A DNA stretch of 64,000 bases from assembly GCA_004295565.1 (NCBI GenBank), contig AP019416.1, positions 2,356,001-2,420,000 of the forward strand, written 5' to 3'. The notes beneath the pieces were generated by a model, which was given only the letters and a program-made list of their open reading frames with translations, was not told the DNA's origin and did not search any database. The stretch is from Vreelandella olivaria (GTDB lineage Bacteria; Pseudomonadota; Gammaproteobacteria; Pseudomonadales; Halomonadaceae). Shown in pieces: positions 1 to 11,184 of the stretch; position 1 is the first letter of the stretch, and each line of letters opens with the position of its first letter. The position numbers and the translations under genes are program-made.

Positions 1-4
1 AGGT

Positions 5-1528
5 GTGTACCGAGCCGACCAGCGTCGCCTTGAGCAGCGTCAGCGTGGTTTTAAACCGCTGCGCGATTACCGCTCGCTACGTGCCATGGCCTACCGGTTG
101 ATGAACCGCGCCAGTAGCACTGCGATTGCCTCGGCAGAAGTGTCGCACTATGCCGACCTGATGGATCAGCGTCTTTCCAAGCAAGAGGCCATGGCCCGTG
201 AGGCTTCATCGAGCATGACGGCGATTAATGCGGCCATTATGCAGGTCAGCGCCAGCGCCAGCCAGGTGGCGGCACTGGCAGAGAGCGCCCGGGAGGCCAG
301 CCATCACAACCATGCCGAGCTGGACGATATTATCCAGGACATGAGCGACGTTGCCGAACGCTCCAACCAAGCGCTGGAAATGCTCACAGCGCTGAACGAT
401 AAAATAGAGCGCGTGCGCAACGTTACCTCCATGATTGAGGGTATCGCCGAACAGACCCATTTGCTGTCGCTCAATGCCTCAATTGAAGCGGCCCGAGCGG
501 GTGAGCATGGACGTGGCTTTGCCGTGGTTGCTGGCGAAGTGCGTAATCTAGCACTCAAGACCTCTACCGCGACGCAAAGTGTCGATGAGCTGGTTAAGGA
601 TATGCATCAGAGCGGCCAGTCGGTAGTCGACACCATTGGTGACTTAATGTCCCGTATCAGCGAGCGCTCCAAGGGGCTGCAAGTGGTCGGCAACAGCCTG
701 GGGACGATGACCCAAGAGTTCGATCAGGTGCAGAGCGAAATTACCCGGGTTGCCGATGCAATGGAAAACACCCGCCAGCATAGCCAAACCGTGGCGGACA
801 GCCTGAGCCAGCTGGAAGATGATGTAGATGAAGGCAACCGCAATATGCACGATCTGGCTGAGCAGGCCAGAGCATTGATGGAGGCGGCGGAAGGCGTCGA
901 CGGTGAACTGGCGCAGCAGCATTTAGAGGGACGCCACCAGCAGGTGTTCCACGCTGCACGATCAACCGCCGACAAGTTGGGTAAGCTGCTGGAGAAGGCG
1001 ATCGCCAGCGGGGAGCTTTCAGGCACCCACCTGTTCCAGCCTCACTATGAGCAGATTCCCGGTACCCAGCCGCCACAATATAAAACCGGTTTTGACAGCT
1101 TTACCGATCGCTATCTGCCCGAACTGCAGGAGCCTTTACTCACTCAGCTGAATTTAAGTTATGCCATTGCCTGTGACCGTAATGGCTATGTACCGACCCA
1201 TAACAAAGCAGTGAGCCTCGCGCCAACCGGTGACTACGCCCACGATTTAAAATTCTGTCGCAATAAACGGATTTTCGATGATCCGACCGGCAGCCGCTGT
1301 GGTGCTCATGAAAAGCCGCTGCTGCTACAAACCTACAAGCGCGATACCGGGGAGATCATGCATGACCTCTCAGTCCCGGTGTATGTACAGGGTAAGCATT
1401 GGGGCGGCTTCCGGGTCGGCTATCAGCCTGAACGGGACAACGCTTCGAACCCAATGCTTAAAGCTACTGCCGATGCTAGTGCATCATCGCCGCTGGCACT
1501 AACTGGCCGCAGCGTAGCGCGGGCGTGA
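5..1528 (+). CDS. methyl-accepting chemotaxis protein, 5' end probably cut by window edge
   Basis: Signalling half of a chemotaxis receptor that passes ligand state to CheA/CheW. The hairpin tip of the MCP signalling domain is plain around residues 155-180 (NASIEAARAGEHGRGFAVVA). Unusually, about 190 further residues follow the coiled coil, with conserved-looking Cys and aromatic positions and the ending HWGGFRVGY, so a ligand- or redox-sensing module probably sits C-terminal to the signalling domain. No membrane segment is visible in the part seen; the apparent GTG start at base 5 is probably inside a longer gene with an upstream sensor (PAS or membrane domain). Convergent with rarD, whose 3' end overlaps it. 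Confidence 0.85.
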   Translation: MYRADQRRLEQRQRGFKPLRDYRSLRAMAYRLMNRASSTAIASAEVSHYADLMDQRLSKQEAMAREASSSMTAINAAIMQVSASASQVAALAESAREASHHNHAELDDIIQDMSDVAERSNQALEMLTALNDKIERVRNVTSMIEGIAEQTHLLSLNASIEAARAGEHGRGFAVVAGEVRNLALKTSTATQSVDELVKDMHQSGQSVVDTIGDLMSRISERSKGLQVVGNSLGTMTQEFDQVQSEITRVADAMENTRQHSQTVADSLSQLEDDVDEGNRNMHDLAEQARALMEAAEGVDGELAQQHLEGRHQQVFHAARSTADKLGKLLEKAIASGELSGTHLFQPHYEQIPGTQPPQYKTGFDSFTDRYLPELQEPLLTQLNLSYAIACDRNGYVPTHNKAVSLAPTGDYAHDLKFCRNKRIFDDPTGSRCGAHEKPLLLQTYKRDTGEIMHDLSVPVYVQGKHWGGFRVGYQPERDNASNPMLKATADASASSPLALTGRSVARA

Positions 1529-2404
1529 TACCACGCCGACCAGGAATAAAGCGCGAGCCCGATCCAAATAAGCACAAACGTTGCTAGCTGTATAACGCCC
1601 AGGGGCTCGCCGAACACGGTTAAGGCAATCAGAAACTGAATGCTGGGGTTGATGTACATCAAAAGCCCAGGGTCGCCAAACGCAACCGGCGTGCCGCGCC
1701 GGCAAAGGCCATTAACGGCAGCGCGGTCAAAACGCCACTGGCGATCAGCAGGCCAGTCGAGGATGAATCCTGTAGAAAGTGCGAGCTGCCGTTCCAGCTT
1801 AACCATGCCAAGGCGATCAGAGCGAGGGGGAATAGCAACAGGGTTTCTACAAACAGTCCGGATAAGCCGTCCAGCGGCACCTGCTTACGAAACAGACCAT
1901 AACTGCCGAAGCTTAGCGCCAGCAGCAGACTAATCCAGGGCAGCTCGCCAAGCATCACAAACTGCGCTGCGATGGCAACGCTGGCCAAGCACAAGGCGAC
2001 CAGCTGTAGCTTGGCCATCACTTCCCGCAATACCAGCATGCCTAGCGCGACGTTCACTAAAGGCGTTAAGAAGTAGCCTAGACTGGCCTGCAATACCTGC
2101 TTCGACTCCACCGCATAAATATAGATGCCCCAGTTAAACCCGATCAATAGCGCGCAGGCCAGCACCCGACCAAGCCGTTTGGGTTCGCCCAATGCAGTGA
2201 CCACCGGAGGCCAGCGCCGCAGAAGGGTAATCAAACCAACCAGAAACAGACACGCCCAAATGATGCGGTGAATCAAGATTTCAAAGGCGGGAACGCCGTC
2301 GAATAGGGCAAAAATAGCGGAAAGCAGCCCCACATGATGTAGGCGGTCAGCCCAAACATAACGCCTTTGACGGCAGCAGGATCGCGTGTTGGAGTAGGAA
2401 GCAT
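1423..2404 (-). CDS. rarD: RarD-type DMT/EamA permease, two frame breaks
   Basis: Ten-helix inner-membrane permease of the drug/metabolite transporter superfamily, RarD branch. The family-typical start (YIMWGCFPLF, then EILIHRIIW) and end (LMYINPSIQFLIAL) are present but in different frames. The breaks fall in an A run at 2310-2314 and an A run at 1661-1664 (plus-strand bases); restoring one base in each gives a continuous protein of usual length. ATG at 2404. The C-terminus runs into the 3' end of the convergent chemotaxis gene, so the exact stop may also be affected by an error. Substrate unknown. Confidence 0.85.
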
Positions 2405-2476
2405 AGCAGCCTCATTATTTAAAGATGCTAATCTAGCATAAACGTTGCCTTGAGACTGACGAATTGGAGGTGTTAA

Positions 2477-3289
2477 GTGAGTCAACTTAGGAACACGCTA
2501 GTGCAGTGCGATCTGCGCTGGGAAGACCCCAGGCCAACCACGCCCATCTTGAAAAGTTGCTGGGCGAGCTGGATAGCCGCGATACGGATCTTATTGTATT
2601 ACCTGAGATGTTTGCCACGGGCTTTACCATGAACTCCCGCGAAATGGCCCAGCCAATGGCAGAGAGCCAAAGCGTTGCCTGGCTACAGGCCCAAGCGAAG
2701 GCACGCAACTGCGTGATGACCGGCAGCGTGGCGATCGAAGAGGGCGGCGAGTTTTATAACCGGCTAATTTGGGCAACGCCGGAGGGGGAGTTAACCCACT
2801 ACGACAAGCGCCATCTATTTCGTATGGCTGGCGAGCATGAGCGCTACGGCATGGGCAGTGAGCGCAAGGTGGTAGAGCTTAACGGCTTCAAGCTGCTGCT
2901 GAGCGTTTGCTACGACCTGCGTTTTCCGGTCTGGATGCGCCAGCAGCCAGCAGAGGGAGAAGCATTTCGAGTATGATGCGCTGCTGTGTATCGCCAACTG
3001 GCCAGCACCCCGTCGTCACCCTTGGCGCACGCTGCTGCAGGCCCGTGCGGTCGAGAACCTAAGCTATGTCATTGGCGTAAACCGCGTTGGAGAAGATGCC
3101 AAAGGGCTTGCCTATAGTGGCGATTCCCTGTTGGTGGACTTCAAAGGCGAACCGCTGATTGATCAACCTGCCCATACCCCGTTTATAGAAACGGGCACGC
3201 TGGATAAAACTGCCCTTGATGCTTTTCGTGAAAAATTCCCTGCCTGGCAAGATGCCGACCACTTTCAACTGCTGTCAGGAGTGGGTTAA
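2477..3289 (+). CDS. carbon-nitrogen hydrolase, omega-amidase (YafV) type, two frame breaks
   Basis: Nitrilase-superfamily amidase. The catalytic Glu-Lys-Cys set is visible: E in LIVLPEMF, K in YDKRHLF and C in LLSVCYDLRFPVW. The YafV branch deamidates 2-oxoglutaramate or 2-oxosuccinamate in a methionine-salvage repair step. GTG start at 2477 follows GGAGG at 2466-2470. Frame breaks lie in the C run at 2527-2530 (one C short) and near 2957 (one G too many); after correction the protein continues through ENLSYVIGVNRVGEDAKG to the stop TAATG that overlaps the rsuA start, so the two genes are probably cotranscribed. Confidence 0.87.
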
Positions 3290-3996
3290 TGATGCGCCTT
3301 GATCGCTTTTTGAGTGAAACCACGCCGTTAACCCGTAGCCTGGCTAAGCGGGCACTCAAAAATGGTGAGGTAACCCTCAACGGCGAGCCGATCAAGCAGT
3401 CGGCGACCCAGATCGATACCGATAACGATGTGGTGGTGCTCAACGGCGAGCGGTTGGCGCTGGTTGGCTTGCGCTACATTATGCTGCACAAGCCGGTCGA
3501 TGTTGAGTGCAATGCCCGCCGCGGACTCTATCAGCGCGCGATAGACCTGATTGATCTGCCCAAAGCCGATCGGTTACAGCCGGTAGGGCGGTTGGATGTG
3601 GATACCACGGGACTGCTGCTGTTAACCGATGATGGCCAGTGGTCGCATCGTGTCACCTCGCCGCGCCATCGCTGCGCCAAGGTGTATATCGCTGAACTCG
3701 CGGAGCCTGTCGAAGGTGCCGCCGCCGAGTGGGCGATTGGCCAAGTGGCCGAGGGCATTATGCTGGATGGGGAAGAGACGCCGACGCAGCCCGCAACGTT
3801 GCGGTTTTTATCGCCCAGCCAGGCGGAGTTGACCATTACTGAAGGGCGCTACCATCAGGTGAAGCGGATGTTTGCTGCCTTGGGCAACCATGTGAATTCG
3901 CTGCACCGCAGCTCCATCGGGTACTTAGCCTTGGATGCCAACTTGGCGCCCGGTGAATGGCGAGAATTAACCGCCGATGAAATCGCGCTTTTCTGA
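3289..3996 (+). CDS. rsuA: 16S rRNA pseudouridine(516) synthase RsuA
   Basis: Intact 235-residue RsuA-family enzyme. It has an N-terminal S4 RNA-binding domain (residues 1-60, MRLDRFLSETTPLTRS) and a catalytic domain with GRLDVDTTGLLLLTDDG, where the Asp of GRLDxxTxG is the nucleophile. It isomerises U516 of 16S rRNA during 30S assembly. The start overlaps the stop of the amidase gene (TAATG), implying translational coupling. One of the few genes in this region with no frame break. Confidence 0.93.
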   Translation: MMRLDRFLSETTPLTRSLAKRALKNGEVTLNGEPIKQSATQIDTDNDVVVLNGERLALVGLRYIMLHKPVDVECNARRGLYQRAIDLIDLPKADRLQPVGRLDVDTTGLLLLTDDGQWSHRVTSPRHRCAKVYIAELAEPVEGAAAEWAIGQVAEGIMLDGEETPTQPATLRFLSPSQAELTITEGRYHQVKRMFAALGNHVNSLHRSSIGYLALDANLAPGEWRELTADEIALF

Positions 3997-4014
3997 GTCA
4001 TGAGTTAACGCTTT

Positions 4015-4049
4015 AGCCGCTTCCTACTATGGCAAGCGGCTTTATTTTG
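4015..4049 (+). terminator. rho-independent terminator after rsuA
   Basis: Stem AGCCGCTT / AAGCGGCT (4015-4022 with 4034-4041) followed by a T-rich tail. It lies between the convergent rsuA and yejF genes. Confidence 0.75.
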
Positions 4050-4167
4050 CTGCTATTTTATACCGTTATCTTGTAGGCTGGATCAAACTATTGCTAAATT
4101 TGAGTGCTCACAGAATAGAAGAGTTACCAGCTGCCTTCCGCCAGAGCAGTTAGCAGCATGCGGCTTT

Positions 4168-5748
4168 TTAAGGGATTAAGTGCGCAGCGGCAATCAGTGC
4201 TTGGGTGTAGGCGTGCTGTGGCGCTGAAAGAACCTCCAGGCAGGGGCCCTGTTCGACCACTTCGCCATCCTTGAGCACGATAATACGGTGGGCCATGGCG
4301 CGGACGACGGCGAGGTCATGGCTAATAAACAGATAACTCAGCTGGCGGCGCACCTGTAGATCGCGCAACAGGGCGACCAGCTGTTTCTGGACGGTGCGAT
4401 CTAACGCCGAGGTTGGCTCATCCAGCACCAGCAGTTCTGGCTCTAAGATGATTGCCCTTGCCACGGCAATGCGCTGGCGCTGACCGCCGGAGAACTCATG
4501 TGGGTAGCGCGCGGCACAGCTCTCGGGCAAACCTACTTCGTGCAGCGTTTGCTTGACCCGCTGGGCGACTTCTTCAGTGGTGAGATGGGGGTAGTGAAAG
4601 CGCAAACCCTCACTGACGATATCAAACACCGGCATACGGGGTGAAAGGGCGCCATAAGGGTCTTGGAATACCATCTGTAGGCGATGCCGGTGACGGCGTA
4701 ACGCATCGCCGGTTAGGGCGCTGAGTTTATCACTGCCCAGCGTCACATCGCCTTGACTGGTGACCAGCCGCATGACCGCTGACGCCAGCGTGGTTTTACC
4801 CGAGCCGGACTCACCGACAATGCCCAGGGTTTCTCCCGGCGCAATGTGGAAATCAGTGGGTTGGAGCGCCACGAAAGCGGGCGGCTGGCGCTTGAACAAG
4901 CTGGTTTTAGGCCGCTTGAAACTGACGCTCAACTGACGCGCTGTCAGTAGCGGCGCTTTTGCTCAATATCCTGGGGCCTCCCTTCCGGTTCTGCGGCTAG
5001 CAGCGCCTTCGTGTAATCGCTTTGGGGATGCTGAAAGACCTGCTCCACCGGGCCGATCTCCTGGATGCGGCCCTGATACATGACGCAGATACGATCCGCA
5101 TAACGGCGCACCAGGTTCAAGTCGTGGCTGATAAACAGCATGCCCATGCCATGGTGATCGCGCAGTTCACGCAGTAGAGCCAGAATCTCTTGCTGTACCG
5201 TGACGTCCAGTGCGGTGGTGGGCTCATCGGCAATGAGTAGTGAGGGGTTGTTGGCGATCGCCATGGCAATCATCACCCGCTGGCGCTGCCCACCCGAGAG
5301 CTGGTGAGGCCAGGCATCCAGCAGTTCGTCCGGGCGCGGCAGTTTTACTTGTTCCAGCAGATCTTTGCTGCGCTTACGGGCCGCCTGGCCGCGCAGCCCT
5401 TGATGCAGCCGCAAGGCCTCACCAATCTGCTTGCCCACCCGATGCAGGGGGTTGAGCGAGGTCATCGGCTCCTGGAAGATAAAACCGACGCGATTGCCAC
5501 GCACCGTGTTCCACTCAGTTTCCGTTAACGTGGCCAGATTGGTATCACCTAGCCAGCGTTCGCCTTTAACGCTGGCATTACTGGGCAGCAGATTCACCAT
5601 GCCCAACGCCGATACCGATTTACCCGAGCCGGACTCGCCGACAATGGCCAGGGTTTCACCGGCTTGGAGGGTGAGTGAGTGAGTGAACCACCGGGGTGTT
5701 ATCAAAGGTGACATCAAGGTGTTCAATGCGCAGCAGGGGATTAGGCAT
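4168..5748 (-). CDS. yejF: YejF, double ATP-binding subunit of peptide ABC transporter, two frame breaks
   Basis: ATPase of the YejABEF importer (oligopeptides, microcin C-type peptides). Two full ATPase cassettes are present, each with Walker A ([16 protein letters not shown]), ABC signature ([16 protein letters not shown]) and Walker B ([16 protein letters not shown]). A frame break between them (A run near 4958-4961, one base short) makes it look like two genes. A second break lies near the start, at a fourfold GTGA repeat (about 5670-5686); dropping one unit restores the family N-terminus from ATG 5748, which has AGGAG upstream. Start overlaps the yejE stop by 8 bases. Confidence 0.92.
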
Positions 5749-6815
5749 GCTGACTCTCCTGGGCTGGGCCTGCTTGGCGCTGTTGGACGTGGCGTGGATC
5801 AAAGGCGTCGCGCAAGCCCTCGCCGATAAAGACCAGCAGTGACAGCATGATCGCCAGGGTCATAAACGCTGTGATGCCCAGCCAAGGGGCATGCAGGTTG
5901 TTTTGCCCTGGGCCGCTAGCTCACCGAGCGAGGGAGCACCTGGGGGCAGGCCGAAGCCGAGGAAATCCAGAGCGGTCAAGGTGCCAATAGCGCCGGTAAA
6001 CAGAAACGGAATAAACGTCAGCGTGGCCACCATGGCATTGGGCAGCACATGACGCCACATGATCAGGCGTGACGGCAAGCCCATGGCTTTGGCCGCGCGT
6101 ACATACTCAAATTGCGAGCGCGCAGAAACTCGGCTCGTACGATGTCGACCAGACCCAGCCATGAAAAGAGCAGCATAATCCCCAGCAACCACCAAAAACC
6201 CGGTTGTACAAAGCTGGCCAAAATAATCAGCAGGAACAGCACCGGTAAGCCGGACCAAATTTCAGTGAAGCGCTGACCGATTAAATCAATTTTTCCGCCA
6301 AAGTAGCCCTGTACACCGCCCACCACCACACCGACGACTAACGAGCCAGCTGTGAGCACCAGGGCAAAGGCGACCGAGAGTCGAAAGCCATAAATCACCC
6401 GTGCGGTCACATCCCGCCCTTGGTCATCGGTGCCTAGCCAGTGGCGGCTATCGGGCGGTGCTGGAGAAGGGCGGGTCATATTCATATCCAGGGTCTGGTA
6501 TGAAAACGGAACGATGGGCCATAGCGCCCAGCCGTGATCTTCGATTTGTTGCTGAACAAAGGGATCCAGATAGTCCGTTCGGGTGGGTAGAAAGCCGTCA
6601 AACTCTGTTTCTGGGTATTCCACCAGCATGGGAAAGTACCACTGACCGTCGTACTGCATGATGATCGGTTTGTCGTTGGCTATTAGCTCGGCAAACAGGC
6701 TAAGGATAAATAGCGTGGCAAATAGCCAGAGTGACACCCGGGCACGACGATTGGCTTTGAAAGCCGCCAGTCGGCGGCGAGTGATCGGTGATAAACGTGA
6801 CGCTAAAGAGGCCAT
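5741..6815 (-). CDS. yejE: YejE, permease subunit of peptide ABC transporter, two frame breaks
   Basis: Inner-membrane permease of YejABEF. An N-terminal helix follows a basic leader, then a large periplasmic insert and the binding-protein-dependent transport core ending in the EAA-type loop around LDFLGFGLPPG and SLGELAAQGK. Breaks near 6110 (T run) and near 5900-5905 (A run) each need one inserted base; afterwards the end reads FIGEGLRDAFDPRH as in known YejE. ATG 6815 lies two bases after the yejB stop. Confidence 0.9.
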
Positions 6816-6817
6816 TA

Positions 6818-7890
6818 TCACGACTCCCGTGTCGAAAAATCGATACGCGGGTCGACCCACACGTAAGTCAAATCGGAAATCAGCTTGAGGATTAAGCCGA
6901 TGACGGTATACAGGAAGAGGGTGCCGAATATCACCGGGTAATCCCGCTGCATGACCGCCTCAAAACCGAGCAGGCCCAGTCCATCCAGGGAGAAGATAAC
7001 TTCGATGAGCAGCGCGCCGGTGAAGAAAATACCGATCATGGCAGAGGGCAGACCCGCAATAATAATCAGCATGGCGTTGCGAAATACATGGCCATAAAGC
7101 ACGCGACGCTCGTCGGCACCTTTGGCGCGGGCGGTAATCACATACTGCTTGTGTATCTCATCGAGAAAGCTGTTTTTGGTCAGCATTGTCAGCGTGGCAA
7201 AGCTGCCAATCGAGGCGGCGATCACCGGCAGCGTGATATGCCAGAAGTAGTCTTTGACCTTGCCCCAGGCGGAAAGCTGGTCGAAGTCAGGTGAGGTCAA
7301 ACCGCGTAAAGGAAATAAGTCCCAGTAGGTTCCCCCGGCAAACAGCACAATGAGCAGAATGGCAAACAGGAAACCCGGAATAGCATAGCCGACAATCACT
7401 AACCCCGACGACCAGACATCAAACCGGGAGCCGTGGCGCAGCGCCTTTTAACCCCTAACGGGATAGAGATGAAATACACCAGCAGGGTCGTCCAGAGCCC
7501 TAGCGAAATAGAAACTGGCAGCCGCTCAATCATCAGCTCGATGACCGGGCGGTCACGGAAGAAACTGGTACCAAAATCGAGGGTCAGGTAGTCCGCCATC
7601 ATGCCGATAAAGCGCTCATGGGCGGGTTTGTCAAAACCAAACTGCTGCTCTAGCTGCTCGATAAAGCGCGGGTCAATGCCCCGGGCGCCCCGGGAGTCGT
7701 CGCTGACCTGAACATCGGCGCCGCCCATATCCAGACGAGTGCTGGCCATGGCGTTGGCGCCTTCAAAACGCGCCAACATTTGATCAATTGGCCCGCCCGG
7801 CGCCGCCTGAACAATTATAAAATTGAGAAGCATGATCCCGAAAAGGGTCGGAATCATGAGCATCAGTCGGCGTAAGGTATAACGGGCCAC
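6818..7890 (-). CDS. yejB: YejB, permease subunit of peptide ABC transporter, one frame break
   Basis: Second permease of YejABEF. The N-terminal helix with [23 protein letters not shown] is typical of OppB/DppB-like permeases, and the loop [21 protein letters not shown] is the ATPase-contact motif. A single break in an A run near 7447-7450 splits the gene; adding one A joins [16 protein letters not shown] smoothly. GTG start at 7890 with GGAG upstream. Middle gene of yejA-B-E-F. Confidence 0.9.
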
Positions 7891-7967
7891 AGAGCACTCC
7901 GAGGTTTATGACGATGAAACCGTTGAGGATAAGCCGTTGCGATTAAGTTGTTGTCATCCAGCCAGCG

Positions 7968-9925
7968 TTAGCGGCCACGCTGACGGCGCTGCAGTTCTGC
8001 TTCACGGTCAGTGTCGACCCACCACGCATCCAGATCCATGGCATACTCTGGGAAAGGTTCGGGGTAGCCGAACTTATCCCAAATGGCGATTCGGGTCTCC
8101 CCAGAGTGGTAGTGGGGAATGACATAAAATCCCCAGCGCAGCACCCGATCCAGCGCGCGCGTGGCGGTATCCAGCTCTTCACGGCCACTAGCACTAATGA
8201 TCTCCTCCACCAGTGCATCGACTGCCGGATGCGCCAGTGACATCCGGTTACGGCTTTGCGGTGCCTCGGCGGCGGCACTGGTCCAGAAGTCGCGCTGCTC
8301 ATTGCCCGGATTGTTCGACTGCGGAAATGGCTGATCACTATGTCATAGTCGTAATTGCGCTGCCGGTTTAAATATTGATTAATATCAACGATACGCAGCG
8401 ATGTCTGCACCCCAGGCGGGCCATGTTGCGCAGCATAGGTTGAACGACCCGTTCAAGGCCTGAGTCATAGAGCAGTACTTCGAGGCTTAACGGCCGTCCA
8501 GTCTCCTGATTGACTAGCACGCCGTCCTCAACGCGATAACCTGCATCACGGAGCAGGTCGAGCGCTTTGCGCAACCTCTCGCGCAAATCAGTGGGCTGCT
8601 CAATGGGCAGCGGCTCGGTAAAGAGGCGGTCAGAGCCGTGAGAGGCTATTAACGCTTCGCGGAAAGGCTCCAATAGTGCCAGCTCTTCTTCAGAAGGTAA
8701 GCCGGTGGCTTCCATTTCAGAGTTTTGGAAAAAGCTCTTGGTGCGCTGGTAAGTGCCGTAAAAAATATTGGTATTGAGCCACGGAAAATCAAAGGTCAGG
8801 CTCAGTGCTTCCCGCACTCTGGGATCCTGAAATTTCTCTTTACGCAGATTGAAGACAAACGCCTGCATCATGGAGGGGTTAACATCAGGCACTGTTAGCC
8901 GCTTAACCAAGCCCTCTTCATAGGCTGGAAAATTATAGCCAATCGCCCAGGTGGCGGCCCGGGCATCGGTACGGAAGTCCGTCAGCCCCGCTTTAAAGGC
9001 TTCCCAGGCGATATCGCGGTCACGGTAGTAGTCGTAAACGATGCGATCAATATTGTAACGACCAACGTTGACCGGCAAATCCTTACCCCAGTAATTCTCA
9101 TCGCGCTGATAAACAATGCGCCGACCAGGGGCTACCTCGCTAATACGGTAGGGCCCGGAACCTGGGTGTGCGGCCAGCGTCGGCGAGGTGAAATCTCTGG
9201 GCTCCCAGTAATGGCGGGGAAGTATGGGCAGTTGGGCAACGATTAACGGCAGTTCCCGTGACTCGGTATCGTTAAAGGTAAAACGTACCTGATGCTCATT
9301 CAGGGCGATGGCTTCTTCTACCCCAGCGTAGTAGCTGGCGTAAAACGGATTACCCTCTTCGCGCAGCAAGTTAAGCGAGAACACCACATCGTAGGCGGTG
9401 ACCGGTTCGCCATCCTGGAAGCGGGCTTCTGGCCGCAGGTCGAACTCAATCCACTCCCTTTCCGGGTCAAGGCGCACACCCTCTGCCAACAGGCCGTAAA
9501 GGCTAAAGGGCTCATTGGGGTTGCTGGCCATCAGAGTATCGTAAATTTGTGAGATGCCGGTTACCGGCGTGCCACGAATGATAAACGGATTGGTCGAGTC
9601 AAAACTGCTCCCCACGGCGGTATGGGTGATGGTGCCGCCTTTGGGGGCCTGGGGATTTACATGGGGAAGTAGGGAAAGCCAGCCTCTAGGGCAGGGCTAT
9701 CGTAAAGCGATAGCCCGTGAACTGTTTCAACCGGTACGCCATTGTTTGCGTCTGTATTTAGATCGCCCACCACGTTGTTAGCGCTAGAGGTGGTGATAGA
9801 CGCATCACTGCTAGACGTCGACTCTGACGCTATCGTTTCTGAAGCCAGTATCGATGCGTTGAACAGTAGGCCACTGATGAGTAGAAGCGATTTCGCAAAA
9901 ACAAACCACGCGGCATTGGAGACAT
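7968..9925 (-). CDS. yejA: YejA, periplasmic peptide-binding protein, several frame breaks
   Basis: Solute-binding protein (family 5) that delivers peptides to YejBEF. The body has the family features YDTLMASNPNEPFSLYGLLAEG and PYRISEVAPGRRIVYQRDENYWG; the last 90 residues (IPHYHSGETRIAIWDKFGYP) lie in another frame. Breaks occur near 8330 (C), 8410 (G run), 9660 (C run) and probably 9895 (A run). With the last one corrected, ATG 9925 gives a clean signal peptide (KSLLLISGLLFNASILA). First gene of the operon. Confidence 0.9.
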
Positions 9926-9958
9926 CCCATGTGAACAAAGCCAATTAGTTGACCTGGT

Positions 9959-11184
9959 TTAACGCCCTGAAAGTGTCAGCAACTGGCCTGGTTGTAAAGC
10001 GCTGGGGCGGTCAATCGCATTCCAGCGGATAAGGTCTTGTTGATTGACATTATACCGGGCAGCAATCGCGGAGAGACTATCGCCTCTTTCAACGCGATGC
10101 GTATTGGCAGAGCTTATTTTGCGCTACCGCCTGATTACTTTCTGATGCCTGATTGCCACCCTGGGAAAGTTGCGCAAGCATCTGCGTATCCACTTCTTCA
10201 GGAACCAGCAGCGTCTGGGCACTACGAGGATCAATACTGCCATTCAGCAGGCCAGGGTTTAATTCGGCTAACGCGGTTTGGCTGACATCCAGCAGTTGGG
10301 AGGCTTCGGAGAGGGTCACCGCATGGGCCAGCTTAACTTTCGCGAACGCCGGATCAACCTGTATTTCCGGCAAGCTGACGCCGTACTCTTCAGGGGCATT
10401 AATGATCGTCGCGATGGCTTTTAGTTTGGGTACGTACTGCATGGTTTCATGGGGCAGTGAGAGATCCCAGTAGTCACCCTTCAAGCCTTGGCTTTGGGCT
10501 TGCCGCAAAGCGCGATTAACCGTTCCCGCTCCGGCGTTATAAGCGGCTAATGACAGCATCAGGTCGCCTTCGTACCACTGATCAGCCTGCATTTCCAGGT
10601 AGTCCAGCGCTGCCTCGGTGGAGGTTAAAACGTCTAACCGGCCATCGTAGTTACCATTGCGAACCAGGCCCAATGCATCACCGGTGCCAGGCATAAACTG
10701 CCAAAGCCCAGCGGCACCGCGATGACTTCGCGCACCTGGGTCAAAGGAACTCTCTACGAAAGGAATGAGGGCGACTTCCCCGGGTAGACCGCGTTCGCTA
10801 ACCTGTTGGGTAATCCAGGCAAGCCAGGGCGTGGCGCGTTCGGTGATGGTGGCAATGTTGTCGGGGCTGGACAGGTAGTACTCAATCCACTCGTCTACCC
10901 GTGCTTGGGCCTCGGCTGGTAGTGGCTTCTCCTGCCACTGAAAACTCTTACGCAGCGTCGTCCAGGCGTCTTGGGGTTCTAGCTCCAGCGCCTCCCAAAA
11001 ATGGATTTGAAACGGGGTGGGGTGAGGGTTTTGTGGCGTCTACTGATGTACTTGTTGCAGCAGTAGATCCTTCATAAGCTGTAGCAGAGGCTTGAGAGCT
11101 TGCCGCAGCGGCTAACATTAGGCCCATAATTACGGTACTGCCAGCGCTCAGCATTAAGCGCTGGCGAATCGTTCGATAGGTCAT
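9959..11184 (-). CDS. mltD: membrane-bound lytic murein transglycosylase D-like, three frame breaks
   Basis: Peptidoglycan-cleaving transglycosylase. After a signal sequence (residues 12-34) come the SLT domain with catalytic Glu in LIPFVESSFDPGA and the motifs GAAGLWQFMPGTG and SLAAYNAGAGTV, then LysM-type repeats; the last (GDSLSAIAARYNVNQQDL) is in a different frame near 10100. Another break lies near 11020 (one C too many). ATG 11184 overlaps the gloB stop as ATGA, so it is coupled to gloB, an order found in many gammaproteobacteria. Confidence 0.9.

Noticed and set aside
4168-5748. Two separate ATPase genes (DppD/DppF-like) instead of one yejF
   Set aside because: The gap reads smoothly as the YejF linker when one A is added, and the neighbours are yejA, yejB and yejE.
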